Positions 1 to 6,801 of a stretch of 14,986 nt of DNA are shown here, one piece after another. Below the pieces are notes generated by a model. The model worked only from the letters and a program-made list of their open reading frames with translations, made no database searches and was not told where the DNA came from. Within the stretch, counting starts at the first letter, position 1, and every line of letters begins with the position of its first letter. The position numbers were made by a program, and so were the translations under genes. Source of the stretch: an uncultured Clostridia bacterium (GTDB taxonomy: Bacteria > Bacillota > Clostridia > Christensenellales > Aristaeellaceae). The stretch is from NCBI GenBank assembly GCA_946626395.1, contig CAMOUF010000035.1, positions 1 to 14,986 on the forward strand, given 5' to 3'.

Positions 1-479
1 GCGCCGCAGCCCACGCACTTCTCGGTGTCCACGCGGCGCACGCCCAGCTCATCAGCGTAGATGGCGCCCATGGGGCAGGCCTCGCCGCAGGCCGGCTTCT
101 CGCACTGGCGGCAGGTATCCGGGAAGTAGGTCCAGTTATCCTCGGTGTACAGGCCCGAGCCGTTGCGGCTGGAGTACAGGTTGCGGGTCACCTTCACGCG
201 GGAAATGTAGCTGGAGCAGCAGCCGTCATTGGTCAGGGTGCAGTTGATTTCGCACCGCTGGCAGCCCACGCACCGGTCCGCGTCCACCACCAGCAGGCCC
301 TGGGGGAACGCCCACACCCGCACCTTATCCTCCGCGATTGCTTTTTCCGTCACGCCCAGCACGCTGAGCAGAGAAGTGGACAGCGTCAGCCCCACAAGGC
401 TTTTGCCCGACAGCTTCAAAAACTGGCGGCGGGTATAGTCCTTGTCCAGGAAGCTCTTGCGATCCTTTGTTTCAGCCAT
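1..479 (-). CDS. ydhY: Tat-exported 4Fe-4S ferredoxin-like protein, YdhY-like (3' part beyond window edge)
   Basis: An open frame of 159 codons starts at ATG 479-477 behind a strong GGAGGAGG site and runs off the left edge, so the C-terminus is missing. The N-terminus carries a twin-arginine signal (TRRQFLK, residues 16-22) followed by a hydrophobic stretch, so the protein is probably exported folded with its clusters. Cysteine motifs follow: CVGCQRCEINC, then CRQCEKPACGEACP, then CVGCG at the edge. This matches, as I remember it, E. coli YdhY closely, including the stretches around LSGKSLVGLTL and DTCRQC. YdhY is encoded with an aldehyde ferredoxin oxidoreductase-like protein (YdhV), so a tungsten or molybdenum enzyme gene may lie just outside. 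The likely role is electron transfer between a membrane quinone pool and such an enzyme; the partner is not visible here. Family assignment is firm; the physiological role is inference. Confidence 0.88.
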   Translation of the reverse strand, partial: MAETKDRKSFLDKDYTRRQFLKLSGKSLVGLTLSTSLLSVLGVTEKAIAEDKVRVWAFPQGLLVVDADRCVGCQRCEINCTLTNDGCCSSYISRVKVTRNLYSSRNGSGLYTEDNWTYFPDTCRQCEKPACGEACPMGAIYADELGVRRVDTEKCVGCG

Positions 480-571
480 GATTGACCTCCTCCTTCGTTA
501 TCAGGCTCCCAAATTATTCTGAACGAAACAAAAGCCCCTCCTCTCCCCCTTTTTCTTCACACACAAAGAAA

Positions 572-672
572 AACGGGAAAAGCCGGGCTCCTTCGCAAAA
601 GGCAAGCGCCGCCGTTGCCGGGGGCACTCAATGGTCGCGCCGACCCGGAGGGCCCAACGCGACTCGGAGCAC
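572..672 (-). promoter_or_regulatory. Structured GC-rich leader upstream of the YdhY-like gene
   Basis: Read on the minus strand, this part of the long leader can form an outer pairing of GCTCC (near 667) with GGAGC (near 580). That pairing encloses a hairpin GTCGCG/CGCGAC (634-639 with 658-663), a hairpin GGCAA/TTGCC (601-619) and a short CCTT/AAGG hairpin around 592. The branched layout inside an approximately 200-base leader resembles a cis-regulatory RNA. Given the gene it precedes, a molybdenum or tungsten cofactor-sensing RNA is one idea, but I could not match a consensus by eye. It may instead be a dispersed palindromic repeat. Confidence 0.35.
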
Positions 673-689
673 TGTTGTTCCTATATCAA

Positions 690-716
690 GATTATCATAT
701 TTTTCCCCGTTTGACA
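690..716 (-). promoter_or_regulatory. Weak candidate promoter for the YdhY-like gene
   Basis: On the minus strand, TTGTCA (716-711) is followed after 15 bases by GATAAT (695-690), inside the only AT-rich patch upstream of the gene. Spacing is short of the ideal 17, so this is tentative. If used, the transcript would begin near 683 and contain the structured leader. Confidence 0.3.
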
Positions 717-796
717 AGAACCATAACAGACAAAAATGCTGAAAACGGGAAAAAATATTGCCAGTTAGTCTATTCTAACTATCGGCGAAGGAGGGA

Positions 797-900
797 GGCA
801 ATGGGTATTATAGGCAATAGGTAATAGGCATTAGGCAATAGGCATCAGGTTTTAGGCATTAGGCAATAGAGAATGAGAGTAAACTATTGCCTATTGCCTT
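797..900. repeat. 7-bp periodic tandem repeat tract (TAGGCAW) with inverted copies
   Basis: From 811 to 869 eight heptamers follow one another in perfect phase: TAGGCAA, TAGGTAA, TAGGCAT, TAGGCAA, TAGGCAT, CAGGTTT, TAGGCAT, TAGGCAA. More degenerate units extend left to about 797. After a 14-base spacer the sequence turns round: CTATTGCCTA (884-893) is the exact reverse complement of TAGGCAATAG (860-869), so the end can form a 10-bp hairpin. The same unit recurs at 7203-7265 in the opposite orientation. It lies about 150 bases upstream of sigG. Confidence 0.85.
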
Positions 901-964
901 TATTAGCCTGATTCCTTCCCGTTCTCCGCGCGCATTGTCCCCCGCATTTCTTTTTTGTCCCTTT

Positions 965-993
965 GCATAACTGATTCTTCCCGGTGCCATACT
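965..993 (+). promoter_or_regulatory. Sigma-G/sigma-F-type promoter of sigG
   Basis: GCATA (965-969) and CATACT (988-993) are separated by 18 bases. This fits the forespore sigma-factor pattern (a -35 like GNATA and a -10 like CATNNTA), and no good sigma-A boxes are visible here. Transcription would start close to 1000, just before the ribosome binding site. It implies sigma-F activation and sigma-G autoregulation, as known in Bacillus. Confidence 0.55.
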
Positions 994-1014
994 GCTTTTG
1001 ACGGAGGTGGCAGT

Positions 1015-1797
1015 ATGGCGACAGGCAAAGTGGAAATCTGCGGCGTGGATACCGCGACGCTGCCCGTACTCACCAATGAACGCATGCGCGAATTATTCCC
1101 CCTGGTGCACAGCGGGGACCGCGCGGCGAGAGAAGAATTTATCCGGGGCAATCTGCGGCTGGTGCTCAGCGTGGTGCAGCGGTTCAACAACCGGGGCGAA
1201 AGCGCGGACGACCTGTTTCAGGTGGGGTGCATTGGGCTGATCAAAGCCCTGGATCATTTCGACGTGACCCAGAACGTGCGCTTTTCCACCTACGCGGTGC
1301 CCATGATCATTGGGGAAATCCGCCGGTATCTGCGGGACAACACCCCCATCCGGGTCAGCCGCTCCCTGCGGGACACAGCCTATAAGGCCCTTCAGGCCCG
1401 GGACCGGCTGGTGCTTTCCCTGCACCGGGAGCCCACGGTGGAGGAAATGGCCCATGAATTGGGCGTGCCCCGGGAGGACGTGGTGTTCGCCCTGGAGGCC
1501 ATCCAGGACCCGGTTTCCCTGTTTGAGCCGGTGTACAACGACGGCGGCGACGCCATTTACATCATGGACCAGGTGAAGGACGACAAGCACCAGGACGAAA
1601 GCTGGCTGGAGCATATCGCCATCAAGGAGGCCATGCGCCGGCTGAACGACCGGGAAAAGCGCATCCTGCGGCTCCGGTTCTTTGAGGGCCGGACCCAAAT
1701 GGAGGTGGCCGGGGAAATCGGCATCTCCCAGGCCCAGGTATCCCGCCTGGAAAAAAACGCCCTGCTGCATATGCGAAAGTATGTGGCCGCTCAATAA
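1015..1797 (+). CDS. sigG: RNA polymerase sporulation sigma factor SigG
   Basis: The 260-residue product directs RNA polymerase to late forespore genes during endospore formation. It begins KVEICGVDT, a hallmark of sigma-G, and keeps the core-polymerase contact DDLFQVG (65-71), the region 2 stretch STYAVPMIIGEIRRYLRD (91-108), region 3, and a C-terminal helix-turn-helix TQMEVAGEIGISQAQVSR (227-244). The length equals that of Bacillus SigG. ATG 1015 is chosen because GGAGG lies just upstream and the protein then starts at the family's usual N-terminus; the in-frame ATG at 955 would add 20 unrelated residues and lies before the promoter. In many Firmicutes sigG follows spoIIGA and sigE; here it stands alone, flanked by repeats, with its own forespore-type promoter at 965-993. 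Identification is very secure. Confidence 0.97.
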   Translation: MATGKVEICGVDTATLPVLTNERMRELFPLVHSGDRAAREEFIRGNLRLVLSVVQRFNNRGESADDLFQVGCIGLIKALDHFDVTQNVRFSTYAVPMIIGEIRRYLRDNTPIRVSRSLRDTAYKALQARDRLVLSLHREPTVEEMAHELGVPREDVVFALEAIQDPVSLFEPVYNDGGDAIYIMDQVKDDKHQDESWLEHIAIKEAMRRLNDREKRILRLRFFEGRTQMEVAGEIGISQAQVSRLEKNALLHMRKYVAAQ

Positions 1798-1819
1798 AAT
1801 TGGCTCAATATGAAAGTTT

Positions 1820-1980
1820 GTGGGGGAACCGCTCTTTGGCGTTGCTTCGCATGGCCTGCGCTTCGCTTGCCCATGCTCCCTTCACCATGACACAGAGCGT
1901 GTAACGCGCCAGGCGTCCCTTCGGGCTGTCTGGCTATAAGAGCGGTTCCCCCCACACTCCTCTCCGAGAAAGCAATCAAG
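1820..1980. repeat. Branched inverted-repeat element (long copy)
   Basis: Outer arms GTGGGGGAACCGCTCTT (1820-1836) and AAGAGCGGTTCCCCCCAC (1938-1955) pair over 17 bp with one bulged C. The 101 bases between them contain further nested pairings: TGGCGTT with AACG(CG)CCA, GCATGG with CCATGC around a GCG-CTTC-GC tip, ACAC/GTGT, and CCAG/CTGG enclosing CCCTTCGGG. The result is a cloverleaf-like fold. The right arm and following tail (to about 1980, including TCCGAGAAA and TCAAGG) are shared with the compact copy at 9684-9750. There is no gene inside. It could be a non-autonomous mobile repeat, a structured RNA, or both. No T-run follows, so it is not a standard terminator. Confidence 0.75.
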
Positions 1981-2085
1981 GAATTGATAAACGCCCAATC
2001 CTCCTTTTCCAATGCCTTACGGAGGAAAGCGGCATAAATTATTCAGTATCGCTACAAGATCGTATTGAACCTAAATTTCACGGAA

Positions 2086-2117
2086 AACCCCTGAATCGTG
2101 TATTGATTCGGGGGGTT
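2086..2117. promoter_or_regulatory. Inverted repeat over the -35 region of the ABC exporter promoter
   Basis: AACCCCTGAATC (2086-2097) and GATTCGGGGGGTT (2105-2117) form an inverted repeat around a 7-base centre, with one T-G mismatch and one extra G. The right arm covers the TTGATT -35 box. No T-run follows on the plus strand, so a role as operator fits better than a terminator for sigG, though a minus-strand terminator (arm followed by TTTT) is not excluded. Confidence 0.45.
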
Positions 2118-2130
2118 ATTCTGATATAAT
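2103..2130 (+). promoter_or_regulatory. Sigma-A promoter of the ABC exporter operon, extended -10
   Basis: TTGATT (2103-2108), 16 bases, then TATAAT (2125-2130) preceded by TG at the extended -10 position (TGATATAAT). Transcription should start near 2137. The leader to the start codon at 2197 holds two small hairpins, CGCGTT/AACGCG (2138-2151) and TGGC/GCCA (2166-2177), just before the ribosome binding site. Confidence 0.8.
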
Positions 2131-2196
2131 AAAAAAGCGCGTTTCAACGCGGAAGAAAACCGGACTGGCAAACGCCAATCATCGGAGGGAACACAG

Positions 2197-3948
2197 TTGA
2201 AAAAGCTCTGGGTCTATTTGAAAGATTACAAAAAAGAAAGCGTTCTGGCTCCGCTGTTCAAGCTCCTGGAATCGCTGATGGATTTGCTGGTGCCCCTGGC
2301 GGTGGCGGCCATCATCAACGAGGGCATCGGGAAAAACGATCCCGGGCTGATCCTGCGGTATTTTCTTTTGCTCATCGCCCTGGCGGCCCTGGGCATGGGC
2401 TTTTCCTTTACGGCCCAGTTTATGGCGGCCAAGGCCAGCGTGGGCTTTTCCACCAAGCTGCGTCAGGCGCTGTTTGACCATATCCAGAAATTATCCTATC
2501 GGGAGCTGGACACCCTGGGCGCCGACACCCTGATCACCCGCATGACCAGCGACGTAAATCAGATTCAGAACGGCCTGAACCTGGCCCTGCGCCTGCTGCT
2601 GCGCAGCCCCTTTATCGTGTTCGGGGCCATGGTGATGGCCTTTACCATCGACACCCAGTGCGCCCTGATCTTCGCCGTGGCTATTCCCGTTTTGAGCGTG
2701 GTGGTGTTCGGCATCATGCTGCTGAGCATTCCCCTGTTTTCCAAGGTACAGGGGGCGCTGGATCGGCTGCTGGGCCTGACCCGGGAAAACCTGACGGGGG
2801 TGCGGGTGATTCGCGCCTTCTGCAAGGAACGGCAGGAAACGGACGAATTTGACCGGCAGAACGATCTGCTCACCCGGCTGAACCAGCGGGTGGGCCGCCT
2901 GTCCGCCCTGATGAACCCCGCCACCTACCTGATCATCAATGTCGCCACCATTCTTCTGATCCGTCAGGGCGCGCTGCGGGTGCAGGCAGGGGCCCTGCAG
3001 CAGGGCGACGTGGTGGCGCTCTACAATTACATGGCCCAGATCGTGGTGGAGCTGGTGAAGTTAGCTTCCCTGATCATCACCATCGACAAATCCCTGGCCT
3101 GCGGGCGCAGGGTGCAGGGGATGCTGGAGGTGAAGCCCACCATGGCCTATCCCGCCCAGCTTTCCCGGATGCCTTTGGCGAACGCCCCCAAGGCGCGGTT
3201 TGACCATGTGTCCTTTTCTTATTCTGCCTCCGGCGACCCGGCCCTTTCGGACATCAGCTTTTCCGCCGCCCGGGGCCAGACCGTGGGCATCATCGGCGGC
3301 ACAGGCAGCGGCAAAACCACCCTGATCCAGCTCCTTTCCCGGTTTTACGACGCCACGGTGGGCACCGTTTCGGTGGACGGCATCGACGTAAAGGACTATC
3401 CCGAAGGGGCGCTGATGGAAAAGATCGGCGTGGTGCCCCAGAAGGCGGTGCTTTTTGAGGGCAGCGTCCGGGACAATATGCTTTGGGGCAATGAAAACGC
3501 CACGGATGAAGAAATCTGGGCTGCCCTCAAGGCCGCCCAGGCGGAGGACGTGGTGAAGGGCAAGGAAGGGGAATTGGACGCCCGGATCGAGCAGGGCGGC
3601 CGCAATCTTTCCGGCGGCCAGCGCCAGCGGCTCACCATCGCCCGGGCCCTGGTGAAACAGCCGGAGATCCTGATCCTGGACGACTCCGCCTCCGCCCTGG
3701 ACTTTGCCACTGACCTGGCCCTGCGCCGGGCCATCGCGGCGCTGCCGGGAGAGATGACGGTGTTCATCGTGTCCCAGCGCTCCTCCAGCGTGCGGCAGGC
3801 GGATCAAATCCTGGTGCTGGACGACGGCCGCCTGGCAGGCCTGGGCAGCCACGGGCAATTGATGGAAAGCTGCCAGGTCTATCAGGAAATCTATTATTCC
3901 CAGTTTCCCGAGGAGCGGAAGCAGACAGGAAGGGAGGCGCTGGCATGA
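2197..3948 (+). CDS. Heterodimeric ABC exporter, subunit with degenerate ATP site
   Basis: This 583-residue half-transporter has an N-terminal six-helix membrane domain (about residues 15-300) and a C-terminal ATPase domain. Visible motifs are Walker A GGTGSGKT (367-374), Q-loop Q415, signature LSGGQ (471-475) and Walker B ILILDD. The catalytic Glu after the Walker B Asp is Asp (D496) and the switch His is Gln (Q527, SQR). These are the changes known from the degenerate-site subunit of heterodimeric exporters such as TM287/288, BmrCD and LmrCD. The start is TTG 2197, six bases after GGAGGGA. The gene overlaps the next by ATGA, so the partners are translationally coupled. The likely substrates are drugs or lipids, but the substrate cannot be read from sequence. 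Confidence 0.92.
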   Translation: MKKLWVYLKDYKKESVLAPLFKLLESLMDLLVPLAVAAIINEGIGKNDPGLILRYFLLLIALAALGMGFSFTAQFMAAKASVGFSTKLRQALFDHIQKLSYRELDTLGADTLITRMTSDVNQIQNGLNLALRLLLRSPFIVFGAMVMAFTIDTQCALIFAVAIPVLSVVVFGIMLLSIPLFSKVQGALDRLLGLTRENLTGVRVIRAFCKERQETDEFDRQNDLLTRLNQRVGRLSALMNPATYLIINVATILLIRQGALRVQAGALQQGDVVALYNYMAQIVVELVKLASLIITIDKSLACGRRVQGMLEVKPTMAYPAQLSRMPLANAPKARFDHVSFSYSASGDPALSDISFSAARGQTVGIIGGTGSGKTTLIQLLSRFYDATVGTVSVDGIDVKDYPEGALMEKIGVVPQKAVLFEGSVRDNMLWGNENATDEEIWAALKAAQAEDVVKGKEGELDARIEQGGRNLSGGQRQRLTIARALVKQPEILILDDSASALDFATDLALRRAIAALPGEMTVFIVSQRSSSVRQADQILVLDDGRLAGLGSHGQLMESCQVYQEIYYSQFPEERKQTGREALA

Positions 3949-5711
3949 AAAAGAAAATCGCCTCCAAGGAAAGCATGCTGACCCTGCGTAAGGTGCTTTC
4001 CATGATCGGACGCTACAGGCTGCTGCTGCTGTTCAGCGTGCTGCTGGCGGGGCTCACGGTGGTCACGCAGTTGTATGTGCCCATCCTGTTCGGGGATGGC
4101 ATCGATCAAATCGTGTCTCCCGACCAAATTGATTTTGCCGCCCTGGGGGGCATCTTAGGAAAGATCCTTGTTTTGATCATTGTTTCCTCCCTGGCCTCCT
4201 GGGTGATGAACATGATCAACAACCGCCTGGCCTTCCACACCGTGCGGGACATCCGCGCCAAGGCCATCCGGCAGATTCAGGCGCTGCCCCTTTCTTACCT
4301 GGACAGCCACAGCGCAGGGGACGTGGTGCAGCGCATCATCGCCGATACCGATCAATTGTCCGATGGCTTACTGCTGGGCTTTACCCAGCTGTTTTCCGGG
4401 GTCATCACCATCGGGGTCACCCTGGGCTTCATGCTGAGCAAAAACGTAGGCATTACCTTGATGGTGCTTTTGCTGACCCCCCTGAGCTTCCTGGTGGCCC
4501 GGTTCATCGCCTCCCGGTCCTACGCCATGTTCAGCAAACAGACCGCCACGAGGGGAAAACAAACCGCCCTGATCAACGAGCTCATCGGCAATCAGAAGGT
4601 GGTGAAGGCCTTCGGACATGAAAAGCAGGCGTCCCAGCAGTTCCGGGAAATCAACGAAGAATTGCGGGGCTATTCCCAAAGCGCCGTGTTTTTCAGCTCC
4701 CTGACCAACCCCTCCACCCGGGCGGTGAACAATGTGATTTACGCCCTGGTGGCCCTGGTGGGGGCGCACCGCATTTTGGCGGGCCAGCTCACCGTGGGCG
4801 GCATCACGGTGCTGCTGTCCTATGCCAACCAGTACATGAAGCCCTTCAACGATATTTCCTCCGTGATCACGGAATTGCAAAACGCTCTGGCCTGCGCCGC
4901 CCGGGTGTTTGAGCTCATCGAGGCGGAGCCGGAAACCCCCGACGAAAAGGCAGCGCTGCTGCCCCAGGGGGGCCGGGTGGATATTGAAAACGTGGCCTTC
5001 TCCTATGACAAGAGCAAATCTCTCATTGATGGCTTCAATTTCCACGCCGCCCCCGGCATGAAAACCGCCATCGTAGGCCCCACCGGCTGCGGGAAAACCA
5101 CCTTCATTAACCTGCTTATGCGCTTCTACGATACCGATCGGGGCGATATCCGGGTGGACGGACAAAGCATCCGCAGTGTATCCCGGGAAAGCCTTCGGAA
5201 AAACTGGGGCATGGTGCTCCAGGAAACCTGGCTGAAAAACGGCACTGTGCGGGAAAACATCGCCTTTGGCAAGCCCGACGCCACCGACGAGGAAATCATC
5301 CGCGCCGCCCGGGACGCCCATAGCTGGGAATTCATCCGGCGCATGCCCCAGGGGCTGGACACGGTGATCACCGACGACAGCCTGAGCCAGGGGCAAAAGC
5401 AGCTTTTGTGCATCACCCGGGTGATGCTGTGCCTGCCGCCCATGCTGATTTTGGACGAGGCCACTTCCTCCATCGACACCCGCACCGAGGTGCTGATCCA
5501 GGAGGCCTTCGATAAGCTCATGCGGGGCCGCACCAGCTTTATTGTGGCTCACCGCCTGTCCACCATCCGGGGGGCCGATCAAATCCTGGTGATGCAGGCA
5601 GGCCGCATCATCGAGCAGGGGAACCATGAAACCCTCATGGCGAAAAACGGCTTCTACACCAGGCTGTATAATTCCCAATTCGCCGGGGCCCTTCCCGGCC
5701 CGGAAGCGTAA
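3945..5711 (+). CDS. Heterodimeric ABC exporter, subunit with catalytic Walker B Glu
   Basis: A 588-residue half-transporter, partner of the preceding gene, with membrane domain then ATPase domain. Walker A GPTGCGKT (378-385), Walker B ILDE with catalytic E505, and switch H536 (VAHRLST) are all intact, but the signature is LSQGQ (480-484) instead of LSGGQ. Combining the two chains, this Walker A/B faces the partner's LSGGQ (the working site), while the partner's altered Walker B faces this LSQGQ (the degenerate site). That complementarity is strong evidence that the two form one heterodimer. The start ATG 3945 lies after AGGGAGG and overlaps the upstream stop. A terminator follows at 5726-5756. 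Confidence 0.93.
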   Translation: MKKKIASKESMLTLRKVLSMIGRYRLLLLFSVLLAGLTVVTQLYVPILFGDGIDQIVSPDQIDFAALGGILGKILVLIIVSSLASWVMNMINNRLAFHTVRDIRAKAIRQIQALPLSYLDSHSAGDVVQRIIADTDQLSDGLLLGFTQLFSGVITIGVTLGFMLSKNVGITLMVLLLTPLSFLVARFIASRSYAMFSKQTATRGKQTALINELIGNQKVVKAFGHEKQASQQFREINEELRGYSQSAVFFSSLTNPSTRAVNNVIYALVALVGAHRILAGQLTVGGITVLLSYANQYMKPFNDISSVITELQNALACAARVFELIEAEPETPDEKAALLPQGGRVDIENVAFSYDKSKSLIDGFNFHAAPGMKTAIVGPTGCGKTTFINLLMRFYDTDRGDIRVDGQSIRSVSRESLRKNWGMVLQETWLKNGTVRENIAFGKPDATDEEIIRAARDAHSWEFIRRMPQGLDTVITDDSLSQGQKQLLCITRVMLCLPPMLILDEATSSIDTRTEVLIQEAFDKLMRGRTSFIVAHRLSTIRGADQILVMQAGRIIEQGNHETLMAKNGFYTRLYNSQFAGALPGPEA

Positions 5712-5725
5712 AGGCGGAGCCAACA

Positions 5726-5756
5726 AAAAAGGGGCGGACTCTTCCGCTCCCTTTTT
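5726..5756. terminator. Bidirectional rho-independent terminator between exporter and tat operons
   Basis: An A-tract and GGGGCGGA pair with TCCGCTCC and CTTTTT around a CTCT loop, giving a T-rich 3' side on both strands. It lies between the convergent exporter genes (stop at 5711) and tatC (stop at 5800), and can serve both. Confidence 0.8.
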
Positions 5757-5784
5757 CGTATTTGTCCAGCCGTTCAACCAACTA

Positions 5785-5812
5785 TTAACTCCTCACTCCT
5801 CATTCCCTCTCC
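5785..5812. repeat. Short 7-bp periodic tract (CTCAYTC) at the tatC 3' end
   Basis: Four phased heptamers, TTAACTC, CTCACTC, CTCATTC and CCTCTCC, run through the tatC stop codon (5802-5800). The last residues of TatC (RERE) and its TGA come from the repeat. The unit differs from the TAGGCAW and CTTNGAA tracts, but the period is the same. Confidence 0.55.
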
Positions 5813-6576
5813 CTGACCTTGGTAAACCGGGCCACCAGGGTGCCCACTTCATACAGCGCGTACAGCGGCACGCCCAGGGCCACCTGGCTCACCACGTCCG
5901 GCGGGGTCAGAATGGCTGCGATCACGAACACGCCCAGCAGCACATACTTGCGCTTGGAGGCCAGCATTTTGTAGTTGGTCAGGCCCATGCGAGTGGTCAG
6001 GTACAGAAACACCGGCAGCTGGAAGGCCACGCCGAAGGGCACGGTGAAGCTAAAGAGGAAATTGACGTAATTGTCGATGGTGAGCAAGGGGGTCGCCATA
6101 CCCTCCCCTTGCACCAGGAAAAAGTCCACCGCCAGGGTATAGACCGCGAAATAGCAGAACGTGACCCCCAGCAGAAACAGGAACAGCGCCAGGAAAAACA
6201 GCACCCGGAACGCCTTTTGCTCCTTGGGATACAGGGCGGGGCGGATGAACCCCCACACCTGCCAGATCACCACCGGGCTGGCCGCCACCGCCGCCGCGAT
6301 CAGGGCCACCTTGAACTTGGTCACCAGCGCCGCAGACATGGCGGTGTAGATGATTTCGATGCCCCGGGCGGTGATGGGCGCGATGATCCAGGCCATCAGG
6401 GTGTCGATGGCAAAATAAAACACCAGCAAAAAGGCGGCCACCACCGCGATGGCGGAGATGACCAGCACCTTGCGCAGGGCCAGCAGATGAGACAGCAGGG
6501 AGGAGCGCTTGTCCTGGATATTTTCCGCTTCCTCCGCCTTTGCCTCCGTCCGGGCCGGTTCATGGGGCGCGCTCAT
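5800..6576 (-). CDS. tatC: Sec-independent protein translocase TatC
   Basis: This 258-residue, six-helix membrane protein is the signal-receptor subunit of the twin-arginine translocase, which exports folded proteins with RR signals. Family landmarks are present in order: the SHLLALRK stretch before the first helix, WGFIRPALYPKEQKA in the first periplasmic and cytoplasmic region, the FGVAFQLPVFLYL segment, and RKYVLLGVFVIAAILTPPD before the last helices. The charged N-terminal extension of about 25 residues is variable in the family. The start ATG 6576-6574 overlaps the tatA stop (ATGA), so the two are translationally coupled. It is the last gene of a tatB-tatA-tatC operon and ends in the heptamer repeat before the shared terminator. 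The Tat-dependent YdhY-like protein at the window start is a candidate client. Confidence 0.96.
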   Translation of the reverse strand: MSAPHEPARTEAKAEEAENIQDKRSSLLSHLLALRKVLVISAIAVVAAFLLVFYFAIDTLMAWIIAPITARGIEIIYTAMSAALVTKFKVALIAAAVAASPVVIWQVWGFIRPALYPKEQKAFRVLFFLALFLFLLGVTFCYFAVYTLAVDFFLVQGEGMATPLLTIDNYVNFLFSFTVPFGVAFQLPVFLYLTTRMGLTNYKMLASKRKYVLLGVFVIAAILTPPDVVSQVALGVPLYALYEVGTLVARFTKVRERE

Positions 6577-6758
6577 GCTTTATCCTGATTGTCGTCTGTT
6601 TTTTCGGCCTTGGCGTCCTTCTCGTCGTCCTTGACCTCGTTTTTAAAATCCTTGATGCTCTTGCCCAGGGCCTTGCCAACGCCCGCCAGCTTGCCGCCGC
6701 CGAACAGCACCAGGGCCAGCACGATGATCAAAATAATTTCCGTTGTTCCAAGCCGCAT
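6573..6758 (-). CDS. tatA: Twin-arginine translocase subunit TatA
   Basis: A 61-residue pore-forming Tat component: short N-terminal membrane helix (about 4-22), the FG hinge motif (LFGGGKLAG), amphipathic helix VGKALGKSIKDFKNEV, and a very acidic-basic tail rich in Asp and Lys. Most TatA proteins have a Pro after FG; here it is Gly. ATG 6758 is chosen because GGAGGAGG sits eight bases upstream; the in-frame GTG at 6776 overlaps that Shine-Dalgarno and is rejected. It is followed by tatC with a 4-base overlap and preceded by the tatB-like gene with a hairpin between them. Confidence 0.93.
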   Translation of the reverse strand: MRLGTTEIILIIVLALVLFGGGKLAGVGKALGKSIKDFKNEVKDDEKDAKAEKTDDNQDKA

Positions 6759-6780
6759 AATCGTATCCTCCTCCACGCAG

Positions 6781-6796
6781 CGCGCCTTTTGGCGCG
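6781..6796 (-). promoter_or_regulatory. Intercistronic hairpin between tatB-like gene and tatA
   Basis: A perfect 6-bp stem CGCGCC/GGCGCG with a four-base loop lies in the 43-base gap. No T-run follows in the direction of transcription, so it is not a terminator. It could mark an RNA processing or stabilising site that raises TatA over TatB. Confidence 0.5.
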
Positions 6797-6801
6797 ATGG
6801 G

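Noticed and set aside
711..740. TTGACA at 711-716 as a plus-strand sigma-A promoter for sigG
   Set aside because: There is no -10 box at 16-18 bases, and the forespore-type boxes at 965-993 are much closer to the gene.
482..742. Short plus-strand open frame in the sigG upstream region
   Set aside because: No ribosome binding site, low-complexity composition, and it covers the leader of the divergent YdhY-like gene.
811..900. Repeat tract considered as a CRISPR array
   Set aside because: Units are 7 bases with no unique spacers, and no cas gene is present.
955..1014. Upstream ATG as the start of sigG
   Set aside because: It lies before the promoter, adds residues foreign to the family and has no ribosome binding site, whereas ATG 1015 does.
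1820..1955. Element considered as a tRNA, terminator or coding remnant
   Set aside because: It is too long with no tRNA signatures, has no T-run after the stem, and no frame in it has a ribosome binding site or family match.
5626..6588. Long plus-strand open frame opposite tatC
   Set aside because: tatC on the other strand is unmistakable; the antisense product is rich in His, Gln and Gly, typical of GC-driven shadow frames.
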